A DNA stretch of 18,297 bases, taken from NCBI GenBank assembly GCA_002438905.1, contig DJSA01000010.1, positions 1 through 18,297 on the forward strand, written 5' to 3'. This document shows positions 5,755-13,898 of this stretch, piece after piece. Under the pieces are notes generated by a model. That model ran no database searches, was not told the origin of the DNA, and saw only the letters and a list, made by a program, of their open reading frames with translations. The translations under genes were made by a program, and so were the position numbers. Origin of the DNA: Bacteroidales bacterium UBA6346 (GTDB lineage: Bacteria; Bacteroidota; Bacteroidia; Bacteroidales; UBA932). The first letter of the stretch is position 1; the number at the start of each line of letters is the position of its first letter.

Positions 5755-8265
5755 ATGGAGCGGATATTCATTCTTATATATCGTTTTCTCAAGGGACACC
5801 GATGGCTGATGTGGGCGTTGCTGCTCGGTTCTACCGCGGTCTTTGCCATTTTTGGACTGCGACTCCACTATGAGGAGAACATCCTGAAACTCTTGCCGCA
5901 AACGGATAGTTCAGCATCTTATGATCTTGTGTTCGGCAATCTCAAAGTAAAGGACAAGGTCTTCATCCAGATTGCCCCTAGGGGATTTTCCGTGGCAAAG
6001 GTGGGGACGAAGCCCGAGCTTGATGCGGAGACATTGTCGGACTGCTGCGATGAGTTCATTGACTCGCTGACGGCCCGTGACGGAGGGAAATACATCGCGA
6101 GTGTGCTCTATTGTCTTGATGACGACATCGTGATGAGCGCGATGGACTATGCCATTGCCGAGTTTCCCACTTTCATCGCTCCCGAGTGCTACTCTGCATT
6201 CGACAGCCTGCTGACGTGGAAGAGCATACGCTCGCAGATGTCGAGAAACGCTGAAATGCTTGAGAATGACGAGGATGGAAACATGACCATGCTTGTCGGA
6301 TATGATCCGGTGGGGCTTCGCTACGGAATGCTCACTTCGCTGAAAAAGGCGATGGGAGGGACTGGAATGACCATGAAAAACCGGCATTTCTTCACTAAGG
6401 ACGGGAATGTCGTGATGGCATTCGTGGCTCCCGGATTCGACTATATGGATTCGCAAGCTTCGACAGATTTCGTTGATATGATAGAGACGGAAATCGAGTC
6501 ATTCGAGGCTCGGCATCCTGAGGTCGATGTTTTTATGCATGGGACTCCGGCGATAAGCGCGAACAACTCGCGCCGAATAAAGGATGACCTCGCGATGACC
6601 GTTGGCATATCCCTTTTTCTCATCATTCTTCTGATTTCCCTTTTCTTCAAGAATAAGTCTTCGCTGCTCCTGCTGCTTTCTCCTGTCATCTACGGAACGC
6701 TCGCAGCTCTTGCTATGATGTATTGGATAAAGGGCAGTATGTCGTTGATGGCCATAGGTATAGGTGCCGTAGTGCTTGGTGTGGCATTGAGTTATTGTCT
6801 TCATGTCCTGACTCACTACAAATATGTAAATGATCCTGAACGTGTTCTTCGGGATGAATCTACACCTGTATTCCTCGGCTGTCTGACAACGATAGGGGCA
6901 TTTGCGGGATTGCTATTCACAAGCAGCGAACTTCTCCGAGACTTCGGACTTTTCGCATCCTTCGCCATGGTAGGAACCACACTTTTTGCGCTAGTGTTTC
7001 TCCCGCAATTTTTCCGTCCGGAACGCAATCGCAAGTCCGAAAAGGCGTTCGCAATCTTCGATAAGATAAACTCTCTGCCGGTTGATAGCAATCCGTGGAT
7101 TCTCGGAACCATAGGAGCGATTGCGGTTGTCTGCCTGTTTCTTCCGTCTCCGGAATTTGACAGCAACCTCCGCGATATCAATTATATGAGTCCGAAGGTT
7201 AGGGAATCTATGAACATCTATAACGTCGAGAATAATGGAGGATGGTCCTCGCAGTACTATGCAGCTACCGGCTCAACCCTCGATTCCGCCATCATTTGCA
7301 GCCGTAGGCTTTCTGCGGCTCTGGATTCGCTTCAGAGAGAGGGCGCTGTAAAGCGACACAGCGATGTCACCGCATTGCTTGTTCCTGAAGAGGAGCAGCA
7401 GGAACGCATCTATGCGTGGACAGAGTATTGGCAAAAGCCTCTCGGAGGAGGGAGGACACGCCTGCAAGTGACCGAGGCACGTCTTGCTGCCGCGGCACAG
7501 GAACAGGGTTTGTCACCGGAAATGTTCAATTCATTCCGGGCACTCTGTGAGGCTGACTATGCTCCAGAATCTCTCTATGATTCCGGAGTCCTTCCGGAGT
7601 CCGTCATCTCGAACTTTGTCGAGCGCGGCGAGGACGGCACCTACATGGTCTTTACCTCTGCGCTTATGTCTGAACAAGAAAAGACGAGAGTGAACAAGTC
7701 TGTGGCCAAGGTTGAAGGATCGCTTGTCTTGGATCCGTTCTTCTACACCGGTGACATGGTTGAAATCATCCACAACGACTTCAACACGATTCTTTGGATT
7801 TCGATGGCCTTTGTCTTCATGGTGCTTCTTCTTTCGTTCCGCAATTTCGCTGTCAGTCTCATTGCCTTCCTCCCGATGACCCTAAGCTGGTATGTAGTGC
7901 AGGGCATAATGTGGCTCTTCGGCCTGAAATTCAATCTCATAAACATCATCATCTCTTCCTTCATCTTCGGTATCGGTGTGGATTACAGCATTTTCGTGAT
8001 GCAGGGTCTTCTTGCTGCCGCATCAGGCAAGGGAAGCGAGATACTGAACTACCACAAGACGGCAATCGGCCTTTCAGCCATGATTCTAATCGTTGTGACC
8101 GGTTCGCTTCTGTTCGCCGTTCATCCTGCCATACGCAGCATCGGCATCAGTTCCATAATCGGAATGTCCGCCTCAATTCTTCTCTCCTACTCGATTGAAC
8201 CATTTCTCTTCCGCCAGGTTCTGAGAATTCCGTTCTACCGGAGGCGATTGACAGGGGAATGCTGA
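5755..8265 (+). CDS. MMPL/RND-superfamily exporter
   Basis: An inner-membrane proton-driven exporter of 836 residues with the duplicated RND layout. TM1 is at about 17-35, followed by a large periplasmic domain (about 40-275) and a cluster of five helices from 280 to 418. TM7 is at about 448-464, then a second periplasmic domain (about 465-675), then the last five helices from 678 to about 820. The second half carries the MMPL signature GVDYSIF (741-747), whose Asp is the likely proton-relay residue. The matching place in the first half reads GVALSYCLH and lacks the Asp, common for half-degenerate members. Relatives include the exporters found with a LolA-like protein in flexirubin and aryl-polyene clusters. 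A LolA-like gene follows 127 bp downstream, but no polyketide or acyltransferase gene is nearby, so the cargo, perhaps a lipid, is unknown. Confidence 0.85.
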   Translation: MERIFILIYRFLKGHRWLMWALLLGSTAVFAIFGLRLHYEENILKLLPQTDSSASYDLVFGNLKVKDKVFIQIAPRGFSVAKVGTKPELDAETLSDCCDEFIDSLTARDGGKYIASVLYCLDDDIVMSAMDYAIAEFPTFIAPECYSAFDSLLTWKSIRSQMSRNAEMLENDEDGNMTMLVGYDPVGLRYGMLTSLKKAMGGTGMTMKNRHFFTKDGNVVMAFVAPGFDYMDSQASTDFVDMIETEIESFEARHPEVDVFMHGTPAISANNSRRIKDDLAMTVGISLFLIILLISLFFKNKSSLLLLLSPVIYGTLAALAMMYWIKGSMSLMAIGIGAVVLGVALSYCLHVLTHYKYVNDPERVLRDESTPVFLGCLTTIGAFAGLLFTSSELLRDFGLFASFAMVGTTLFALVFLPQFFRPERNRKSEKAFAIFDKINSLPVDSNPWILGTIGAIAVVCLFLPSPEFDSNLRDINYMSPKVRESMNIYNVENNGGWSSQYYAATGSTLDSAIICSRRLSAALDSLQREGAVKRHSDVTALLVPEEEQQERIYAWTEYWQKPLGGGRTRLQVTEARLAAAAQEQGLSPEMFNSFRALCEADYAPESLYDSGVLPESVISNFVERGEDGTYMVFTSALMSEQEKTRVNKSVAKVEGSLVLDPFFYTGDMVEIIHNDFNTILWISMAFVFMVLLLSFRNFAVSLIAFLPMTLSWYVVQGIMWLFGLKFNLINIIISSFIFGIGVDYSIFVMQGLLAAASGKGSEILNYHKTAIGLSAMILIVVTGSLLFAVHPAIRSIGISSIIGMSASILLSYSIEPFLFRQVLRIPFYRRRLTGEC

Positions 8266-8348
8266 CGCTAATATTTTTCACGTTTCTAAATGTTTGAGAG
8301 GAATATTTTTTGCGGGATATTCCGATCAGATTTTTGAGGAGGGGCTCG

Positions 8349-8356
8349 TATATTTG
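8349..8356 (+). promoter_or_regulatory. Candidate -7 box before the LolA-like gene
   Basis: TATATTTG matches TAnnTTTG exactly and lies 36 bases before the ATG. The nearest TTTG-like sequence (TTTTTG, 8331-8336) is only 12 bases upstream, too close for a normal -33 box, so this is tentative. If real, the LolA-like gene has its own promoter in addition to any read-through from the exporter. Confidence 0.3.
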
Positions 8357-8392
8357 TGAGTCCGACCTCATTTTGCGTGTAAAAAGGTCATT

Positions 8393-8980
8393 ATGAAGAA
8401 GATAATATCCATTTTTGCCGTGCTCTTCTGTGCCACGGCTCTTTCTGCTCAGGTCAAAGGACTTGAGGCAAATTTTACCCACACAAGGACCGCGGCCGGT
8501 GTCACGGAAAAGGATTCGGGGAAGATTTATTACGCCGCTCCCAGCAGTCTCGCTATTCGTAGCGCCGCCCCGTCAAAGGATCTGATCGTGATTGATGGCA
8601 CATCGGTGTATATCCGAAGGGATGGTCGTGAACGTCGTTTCAACACCACGAAAAACGCCCCCATGCGAAGCATGAGCGCGACACTTCTCAACTGCGTAAA
8701 GGGTGATACACATAAAGTTGCCGACGAGAACGACGCCGACATCCAAGTTCAGAAGTTCGCCCGTTCGACCGATGTGGTCATCACAGCCCGCAAAAAGGCA
8801 GTCAGAGGTTACTTCCGCATAGAACTCAGCTATCGTAAATCCGATGGCCTCCTCCAATATATGAAACTGACAGAGTTTAACGGCAATGTCAACGAATACA
8901 AGATGACCGGTTTCGTCCAGTCCGCCACTCTTCCCGCTGACGCCTTCGCTATCCCTGCCAAAACCTCCCGCAGCGAATAG
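8393..8980 (+). CDS. LolA-like outer-membrane lipoprotein carrier protein
   Basis: A 195-residue exported protein. Residues 1-19 form a signal peptide (MKKIISIFAVLFCATALSA, cleavage before Q). The mature part resembles LolA, an open beta-barrel that carries lipids or lipoproteins across the periplasm: an N-terminal segment LEANFTHTRT, then GKIYYAAPSSLAIRS (LolA 'G.l....P..~r~'), DGTSVYIRRDGRERRFN, and a C-terminal strand pattern ending in LQYMKLTEFNGNVNEYKMTG. It follows the MMPL exporter by 127 bp on the same strand, the pairing seen in flexirubin/aryl-polyene clusters. It is therefore more likely the partner of that exporter than the housekeeping LolA. The assignment rests on pattern and context, as LolA sequences are poorly conserved. 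Confidence 0.72.
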   Translation: MKKIISIFAVLFCATALSAQVKGLEANFTHTRTAAGVTEKDSGKIYYAAPSSLAIRSAAPSKDLIVIDGTSVYIRRDGRERRFNTTKNAPMRSMSATLLNCVKGDTHKVADENDADIQVQKFARSTDVVITARKKAVRGYFRIELSYRKSDGLLQYMKLTEFNGNVNEYKMTGFVQSATLPADAFAIPAKTSRSE

Positions 8981-9003
8981 GCTAATCGAGAGGTGACTTT
9001 TCC

Positions 9004-9309
9004 TCAGAACTCGTAGTCGAGGCAGGAACGGAGGGCTGTGTAGGGGCGGACCTTTGTGTTGGCTACAGCGATGTGAGCTGGGTGTGAGGCGTAGGCCTTT
9101 AGGGCATCTGGTGATTCGAGGGTGCAGTCGAGCATCACATCGGCCGTGGAACTCGGGAGGCGGCCTTCGATGTTAACTGTCACTTCAACGAGCCCCGGAA
9201 CCACTCCAACAAGAGATTCTAGTCCTTCCTTTATTCCGGCCTTAACCGCCGTCTTTTCCTCCGCGGACAGCTCTTCCTTGAGCGTCCATAATATAATGTG
9301 TTTTACCAT
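9004..9309 (-). CDS. Dabb (stress-responsive A/B barrel) domain protein
   Basis: A 101-residue protein that is a single Dabb domain, a dimeric ferredoxin-like alpha/beta barrel. The family opening MVKHIILWTLKEE is present, followed by the helix with AGIKEGLESLVGVVPGL, the strand ADVMLDCTLESPDALKAYAS and the HPAHIAVA segment near residues 77-84. The family is widespread and mostly of unknown function; some members are stress-induced in plants and others are cyclases or monooxygenase-like. It begins one base after the trpS stop, so it is almost certainly co-transcribed and possibly translationally coupled. The cytoplasmic location is inferred from the absence of a signal peptide. Confidence 0.85.
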   Translation of the reverse strand: MVKHIILWTLKEELSAEEKTAVKAGIKEGLESLVGVVPGLVEVTVNIEGRLPSSTADVMLDCTLESPDALKAYASHPAHIAVANTKVRPYTALRSCLDYEF

Positions 9310-9310
9310 A

Positions 9311-10411
9311 TTATTCGTGTTTTTCTGCGAATCGACGAGCCTGTTCCTCGATTAAGGATGGATCATCAAAGTAATTGATTCTCATGGCCTCGCGCACCTC
9401 GTGGAGAGTCTGTGCGGCGACGGCGCGAGCCTTCTCGGTTCCTTTGCGGAGAATCTCGTAAATTGCCGGAATGTCCTTTTCGAGCTCGGCGCGGCGGGCG
9501 CGGATAGGGGCGAGTTCCTCTTCGAGAACGGAACCTAGGAACTTCTTGACCTTCATGTCTCCGAGACCTCCGCGGCGGTAGTGGTCCTTGAGAGCGTCTA
9601 GGTTCTCGTATTCAGGAAGATAGCGGCCGAAATGCTCCGGACGGCAGAATGCATCGAGATAGGTGAAGACCGTGTTTCCCTCGACCTTGCCTGGGTCGGT
9701 GACCTTTAGGTGGTTCGGGTCGGTGAACATTCCCTTGACCTTCTTCCAGACCTCATCGGCGGAATCCGAGAGATAGATGCAGTTGCCGAGGGACTTGCTC
9801 ATCTTGGCGCGGCCGTCGGTGCCGGGAAGTCGCAGGCAGGCAGCGTTGTCGGGCAGCAGGATTTCCGGCTCCACGAGCACGTTGCAGTTGTAGGTGCCGT
9901 TGAACTTGCGGACAATCTCGCGTGCCTGTTCGAGCATCGGCTCCTGGTCCTCGCCGGCTGGGACAATCGTGGCCTTGAACGCCGTGATGTCAGCCGTCTG
10001 GCTAACGGGGTAGGTAAAGAAGCCGGCCGGGATACTCTCACCCTCGAACTTGCGCATCTCGATTTCGCTTTTCACAGTCGGATTGCGCTGGAGACGCGCT
10101 ATGGTGACGAGGTTCATGTAATAGAACGTCAGTTCACAGAGCTCTGGGATGAGTGACTGGATGAATATGGTAACCTTTGACGGGTCGAGGCCCACGGAAA
10201 GATAGTCCAGAGCCACCTCTATGATGTTCTGACGCACCTTCTCAGGGTTGTCGGCATTGTCCGTAAGTGCCTGTGCATCAGCGATGAATACGAACATATC
10301 GTCATATCCTCCCTTGTTCTGGAGTTCGACTCTCCTGCGTAGAGAGCCCACATAGTGTCCGATGTGGAGTCTGCCGGTAGGACGGTCGCCTGTCAAAATA
10401 ACCTTTGCCAT
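9311..10411 (-). CDS. trpS: Tryptophanyl-tRNA synthetase
   Basis: Charges tRNA-Trp with tryptophan in the cytoplasm; class I synthetase with a Rossmann fold. I chose ATG 10411, giving MAKVILTGDRPTGRLHIGHY with the HIGH motif at 16-19. The in-frame ATG at 10435 only adds eight non-conserved residues. The other class I motif, KMSKS, is at 203-207 (GTDGRAKMSKSLGN). TrpS features include VFIADAQALT, YPVSQTADITAFKATIVPAG and GEDQEPMLE. At 366 residues it is some 35 longer than the Bacillus enzyme, with the additions towards the C-terminus. It is divergent from the diaminopimelate cluster, and the 1-base gap to the Dabb gene indicates a two-gene operon. Confidence 0.96.
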   Translation of the reverse strand: MAKVILTGDRPTGRLHIGHYVGSLRRRVELQNKGGYDDMFVFIADAQALTDNADNPEKVRQNIIEVALDYLSVGLDPSKVTIFIQSLIPELCELTFYYMNLVTIARLQRNPTVKSEIEMRKFEGESIPAGFFTYPVSQTADITAFKATIVPAGEDQEPMLEQAREIVRKFNGTYNCNVLVEPEILLPDNAACLRLPGTDGRAKMSKSLGNCIYLSDSADEVWKKVKGMFTDPNHLKVTDPGKVEGNTVFTYLDAFCRPEHFGRYLPEYENLDALKDHYRRGGLGDMKVKKFLGSVLEEELAPIRARRAELEKDIPAIYEILRKGTEKARAVAAQTLHEVREAMRINYFDDPSLIEEQARRFAEKHE

Positions 10412-10488
10412 ATCCTGTAATCTGTTTTTGTTCAATTATCGGAAGGTGAAGAATAAGCCATCACCAAATCTCTCAGCGCACAAAGCCG

Positions 10489-10520
10489 CGAATTTACACA
10501 AATTACTGAATTTACGCAAT
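10489..10520 (-). promoter_or_regulatory. Candidate promoter for trpS
   Basis: Reading the minus strand, ATTG (10520-10517) and TAAATTCG (10496-10489) are 20 bases apart; the -7 box departs from TAnnTTTG at one position. The transcript would start near 10482, about 70 bases before ATG 10411. Two direct copies of GAATTTAC (10490-10497 and 10508-10515, plus strand) overlap it. Confidence 0.4.
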
Positions 10521-10590
10521 ATGTGCCGGGCTGCCAACAATTTTTCACGTCTTCGTCCCCATTTTCACATCGTCATTTCTTAAATTTCAC

Positions 10591-10598
10591 TAACTTCG
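10591..10598 (+). promoter_or_regulatory. Candidate -7 box for the dapE-lysC-dap cluster
   Basis: TAACTTCG, identical to the box before the exporter gene and likewise followed by C, lies 44 bases before ATG 10635. A clear -33 TTTG is lacking. A start near 10605 would make ATG 10608 leaderless, which favours ATG 10635. Confidence 0.4.
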
Positions 10599-10634
10599 CA
10601 CATTTAGATGACCGAAACGACGAAAAATATAAAT

Positions 10635-11705
10635 ATGGAAAATCTTGACTTGTTTTTAGAGATATTGTCTATGGATTCTTCCTCATCGCGAGAGAGGAGT
10701 CTGTCCGATTTTCTTGCAACTCGTTTCCTTACGGAAAAATGTCGCGTTGACCGATTTCCTGTAGGGGTTACAATGGAAAATCCAGATGGTGATGGGACTG
10801 AGAATCTTCTGTTTTCTTGGGGAACGCCGAAAGTTGTGTTCTGCACCCATCTGGATACGGTTCCTCCCTATTTCCCTCCAGTCGTGGACGTGGTTCCACC
10901 GATCGGGACCAGTTCTTTGGGGAGCGGTGTCGAGGAGGATGTTATAGTGAAAAGCCGGGGAGCGTGCGATGCCAAGGGGCAGATTATCTCTATGTACAAT
11001 GCCTGCCTTGTGCTTGAAAGGCGGGGATATTCCGATTTCGCCCTTTTGCTTCTTGCTGGGGAGGAGGCCGGATCCTTCGGTGCCAAGTCGTTTAGAAAGA
11101 CGGGCTTGACGGCTGATTATGTGATTGTCGGTGAACCTACTGGGAACAAAATGGTGTCAGCATGCAAGGGAACTAAGTCGTTTGAGGTCACTTTGACGGG
11201 GAAGAGTTGCCATTCTGGCTATCCGCAGTATGGGGTGTCTGCCGTTGATATGTTTGTGGATTTTGTTTCTGAATTGAGGAAGATCGAATTTCCTAAGGAT
11301 AAACTGCTTGGAGAGACCACGTGGAACATAGGGCAATTGTCAAGTGCCAATCCTCAGAATATATTGAGTCCCAACCTCGGCTTCAGAATCTATTTCCGCA
11401 CCACTTTCGCATCAGATGCGGAGGTTTGCAGGGTTATGGAGAACTTCGGCAGACGTGAGGGGGTGGGCGTCAAGGCCTTTGGAGGAGACACTCCCATGAA
11501 TTACACCGTGCTTGACGGATTTGAGACCACTACAGCGGCTTTCGGAAGCGATGCTCCACAATTGGATGGCTTCGCGCACCGTTGCCTATGCGGTCCCGGG
11601 TCGATACTTCTCGCTCACACCATGGATGAGCACGTCCGTGTGAGCGAACTTGAGAGGGCCACAGAGCAGTATGTGATGATGTATGAAAAGTTGATGGGAA
11701 GGTAG
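10635..11705 (+). CDS. dapE: M20 family metallohydrolase, probable N-succinyl-LL-diaminopimelate desuccinylase
   Basis: Probably removes succinate from N-succinyl-LL-diaminopimelate in the lysine/peptidoglycan pathway. The 356 residues have all M20 di-zinc landmarks: HLDTV (His72), ACDAKG (bridging Asp112), AGEEAG with general base Glu143 and ligand Glu144, VGEPTG (Glu167), the dimerisation-domain SCHSG (192-196), and AHTMDEHV near the end (His328). ATG 10635 was chosen for its A-rich leader; ATG 10608 adds nine residues. Motifs alone do not separate DapE from ArgE or other M20 deacylases. The DapE call depends on its place directly before lysC (3-base gap) and in a cluster with dapD, the partner succinyltransferase. 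Confidence 0.72.
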   Translation: MENLDLFLEILSMDSSSSRERSLSDFLATRFLTEKCRVDRFPVGVTMENPDGDGTENLLFSWGTPKVVFCTHLDTVPPYFPPVVDVVPPIGTSSLGSGVEEDVIVKSRGACDAKGQIISMYNACLVLERRGYSDFALLLLAGEEAGSFGAKSFRKTGLTADYVIVGEPTGNKMVSACKGTKSFEVTLTGKSCHSGYPQYGVSAVDMFVDFVSELRKIEFPKDKLLGETTWNIGQLSSANPQNILSPNLGFRIYFRTTFASDAEVCRVMENFGRREGVGVKAFGGDTPMNYTVLDGFETTTAAFGSDAPQLDGFAHRCLCGPGSILLAHTMDEHVRVSELERATEQYVMMYEKLMGR

Positions 11706-11708
11706 TTT

Positions 11709-13076
11709 ATGTCGGTTGTACTGAAATTTGGAGGCACGTCGGTGGGGACGTTCGATGCGGTTTCGCGCACGATGGAAATCATCGCGTCGCGCCTGTCGGA
11801 ACACCCCGTGGTGTGCGTCTCCGCACTTTCTAAGGTCACGGATCTTCTCTATGAAATTGCGGATGCTGCTGCCGGCGGTGATTCTGCCAGCTTGGAGTCG
11901 CGGATGTATGAACTGCGCTCTCGTCATCTGAAGCTTGTGCGTTCTTTGCTTTCAGCCGATCCGGATGGTTGCGACAGGGCTTCAGCAAGGGTAAATGGAA
12001 TCTGTGACACGCTCGCGGCTGTGGTAAGCAGTGTTACCGCCCTCGGGGACGTGCCTGACAGAATTCGGGCAGTGATAATTTCCCACGGAGAGCTGCTCTC
12101 ATCCACGATTATCTGCTATGCTCTGAATTCCCGTGGGATACGTACCGGATTTGTTGACGCGAGGACGATGATTGTGACGGATTCGGAGTATATGTGCGGG
12201 GAACCGCAGTTCGACATTATAAATGAGCGGGTTCCTGCAGTTATAGGTGAGGCGTTTGCCCGCGGCACGGCTTTCGGAAACGAGGGCAAGGCTACGGACG
12301 GCCGGCCGAATGATGCAGTCATCACCCAAGGATTTATCGCGTCCAACCGCCAGGGTGCAGGTACGGTGCTCGGGCGTGGAGGATCCGACTGGTCTGCTTC
12401 GATAATAGCCTCTGCGTTGTATGCGTCAAGGGTCGAGATCTGGACAGACGTTGACGGAATCCGAACCACCGATCCCCGGGTCTGCCCTGACACAAAGCGT
12501 ATTCCCCGAATTTCGTGCGAGGAGGCTGCAGAAATGGCGCGTTTTGGTGCCAAGGTGCTGCACCCCAAGACTATAGCCCCTGCTATGGCGCGAAATATAC
12601 CTGTGTTCGTCCTTAATTCATTGAACCCTTCGTGCGAGGGAACAGCGGTGGTTTCGGAAGAGTCTCCGATGGGACCCTGCGGGATCGCCTTTAAGAGGAA
12701 TGTTTATCTTTTCCGCTATAGTCCGAGGGCAGACTCCGATTTCAGAAACTGTCTTGAAGAAGCTAAGATTGCTCCCGATGTTGTGACAGCGTCCGGCCGC
12801 CAGATGATGGCTACTGTGGATTTTTCTTACAATGTCGGCAATTTCATACGTCTTGTTGCCGGACGGACTGATATACTTCTGAAGACGGGCTACAGCCAGA
12901 TGACCATAATAGGTCGTGGTCTTCTGCCGCTCGTCCCAAAATTGGAGGCGGCGGTTCCGCAATTGAAGAAGAATTTCGGGAAAATGTTGAATGACGGGAA
13001 CGTGAGTTATGTGCTTGCAGCCGATCGACTGAACGGGATTGTCTGCGAGATCCATCGCTACTTGTTTGAGAAATGA
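11709..13076 (+). CDS. lysC: Aspartokinase, monofunctional
   Basis: Phosphorylates aspartate, the first step towards lysine, diaminopimelate, threonine and methionine. Kinase-domain motifs are KFGGTSVG (6-13), VSALSKVTDLL (37-47), SHGELLS (125-131), GRGGSDWSA (222-230), WTDVDGI with TTDPR (245-257) and FGAKVLHP (279-286). Residues ~325-455 form the ACT-type regulatory region, which in this family senses lysine or threonine. With 455 residues and no homoserine dehydrogenase domain it is a single-function enzyme, and its company of dap genes suggests lysine/DAP-directed regulation. It starts three bases after the dapE-like stop. Effector specificity cannot be read from the sequence. Confidence 0.95.
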   Translation: MSVVLKFGGTSVGTFDAVSRTMEIIASRLSEHPVVCVSALSKVTDLLYEIADAAAGGDSASLESRMYELRSRHLKLVRSLLSADPDGCDRASARVNGICDTLAAVVSSVTALGDVPDRIRAVIISHGELLSSTIICYALNSRGIRTGFVDARTMIVTDSEYMCGEPQFDIINERVPAVIGEAFARGTAFGNEGKATDGRPNDAVITQGFIASNRQGAGTVLGRGGSDWSASIIASALYASRVEIWTDVDGIRTTDPRVCPDTKRIPRISCEEAAEMARFGAKVLHPKTIAPAMARNIPVFVLNSLNPSCEGTAVVSEESPMGPCGIAFKRNVYLFRYSPRADSDFRNCLEEAKIAPDVVTASGRQMMATVDFSYNVGNFIRLVAGRTDILLKTGYSQMTIIGRGLLPLVPKLEAAVPQLKKNFGKMLNDGNVSYVLAADRLNGIVCEIHRYLFEK

Positions 13077-13110
13077 TTTCTGCAGCGGCAGAGAATAATC
13101 CATTATTTCG

Positions 13111-13131
13111 ATGCTGTGTGGGGGGGGCTAA
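13111..13131 (+). other. G8 run within a six-codon mini-frame in the lysC-dapB gap
   Basis: G8 occupies 13120-13127. It lies in ATG CTG TGT GGG GGG GGC TAA (MLCGGG), starting 35 bases after the lysC stop. Just upstream is the small inverted repeat AATAAT/ATTATT (13094-13099, 13102-13107). A leader peptide is possible but unsupported beyond position; a chance ATG next to a homopolymer is just as likely. Confidence 0.25.
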
Positions 13132-13157
13132 ATCGATAGATATAAAGAAGAAGGAAT

Positions 13158-13829
13158 ATGATAAAAGTAATAATCAGCGGATATGGAAAGATGGGGCACA
13201 TCGTTGAGAATGAATTGAAATCCAAGGGGATAGAAATTGTTCTTGCGACTGATGACATCCGTTCTGTCCCTAGGCAGACTGCCTCCGAGTGCGTGTGCAT
13301 AGACTTTACGACGCCTGCGGCATTTCGGGAGAATTATGGATTTCTGGCGGAGAATTTCAAAGCCGTTGTTGTGGGAACCACTGGGTGGGACGACATTGAG
13401 GATGATGTAGTCGACTGTTTCAGAAAATTCGGGACTACAATGATATATGCCTCAAATTTCTCGATAGGCGTAAATGTTCTTTATGCTGCCGTCGAACTCT
13501 TATCGAAGAAATTGGGAGCTATAGGCGGGTATATGCCGTATATAATTGAGAAACACCATATCCACAAGCTTGATGCTCCGAGCGGTACAGCAAAGTCCAT
13601 TGCTGAAATCGTGAATGCCGAGATGGGCGGGAACGTTGCGATAGAGTCCGTTCGCTGCGGTGAGATTCCGGGGATACATACCGTGGGCTATGAAGGGGTA
13701 AATGACCGTATAACCATAACTCATGAGGCATTTTCCCGTGCCGGATTCGCTCAGGGCGCGGTTTATGCGGCGATGCTTACGGAGACTTTGTCCGGCGTGC
13801 ACAGATTCCGGGACCTGATTACAGCGTGA
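13158..13829 (+). CDS. dapB: 4-hydroxy-tetrahydrodipicolinate reductase
   Basis: Reduces the DapA product to tetrahydrodipicolinate with NAD(P)H, in the cytoplasm. The N-terminal Rossmann fold shows SGYGKMG (7-13); GTTGW (73-77) and ASNFSIGVN (98-106) line the cofactor site. The catalytic/substrate loop EKHHIHKLDAPSGT (131-144) carries the conserved histidine pair, Lys137 and the PSGT substrate anchor. The C-terminus SGVHRFRDLI is typical. At 223 residues it is about 50 shorter than the E. coli enzyme, the loss being in the loops of the N-terminal domain (a short segment around TDDIRSVPRQ), as in other Bacteroidota. It lies 81 bp after lysC in the diaminopimelate cluster and 69 bp before dapA. 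Confidence 0.95.
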   Translation: MIKVIISGYGKMGHIVENELKSKGIEIVLATDDIRSVPRQTASECVCIDFTTPAAFRENYGFLAENFKAVVVGTTGWDDIEDDVVDCFRKFGTTMIYASNFSIGVNVLYAAVELLSKKLGAIGGYMPYIIEKHHIHKLDAPSGTAKSIAEIVNAEMGGNVAIESVRCGEIPGIHTVGYEGVNDRITITHEAFSRAGFAQGAVYAAMLTETLSGVHRFRDLITA

Positions 13830-13898
13830 AAGCCGGATCTGTGCGATATTGAAAAATAATATGCAGGTTTTGCCCTGCGCGTTGGTAAATTTTACGCT

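Noticed and set aside
8981..9003. Short GAGG/CCTC pairing between the convergent LolA-like and Dabb genes as a terminator
   Set aside because: Four base pairs with an eight-base loop and no downstream T-run on either strand; too weak to call.
13077..13157. Lysine riboswitch between lysC and dapB
   Set aside because: The 81-base gap is too short for the ~170-base lysine aptamer and shows none of its paired segments; the region before the dapE-like gene (10436-10607) also shows no such fold.
13863..13878. GCAGG/CCTGC hairpin between dapB and dapA as a terminator
   Set aside because: Only five base pairs and no T-run follows; unlikely to stop transcription within the cluster.
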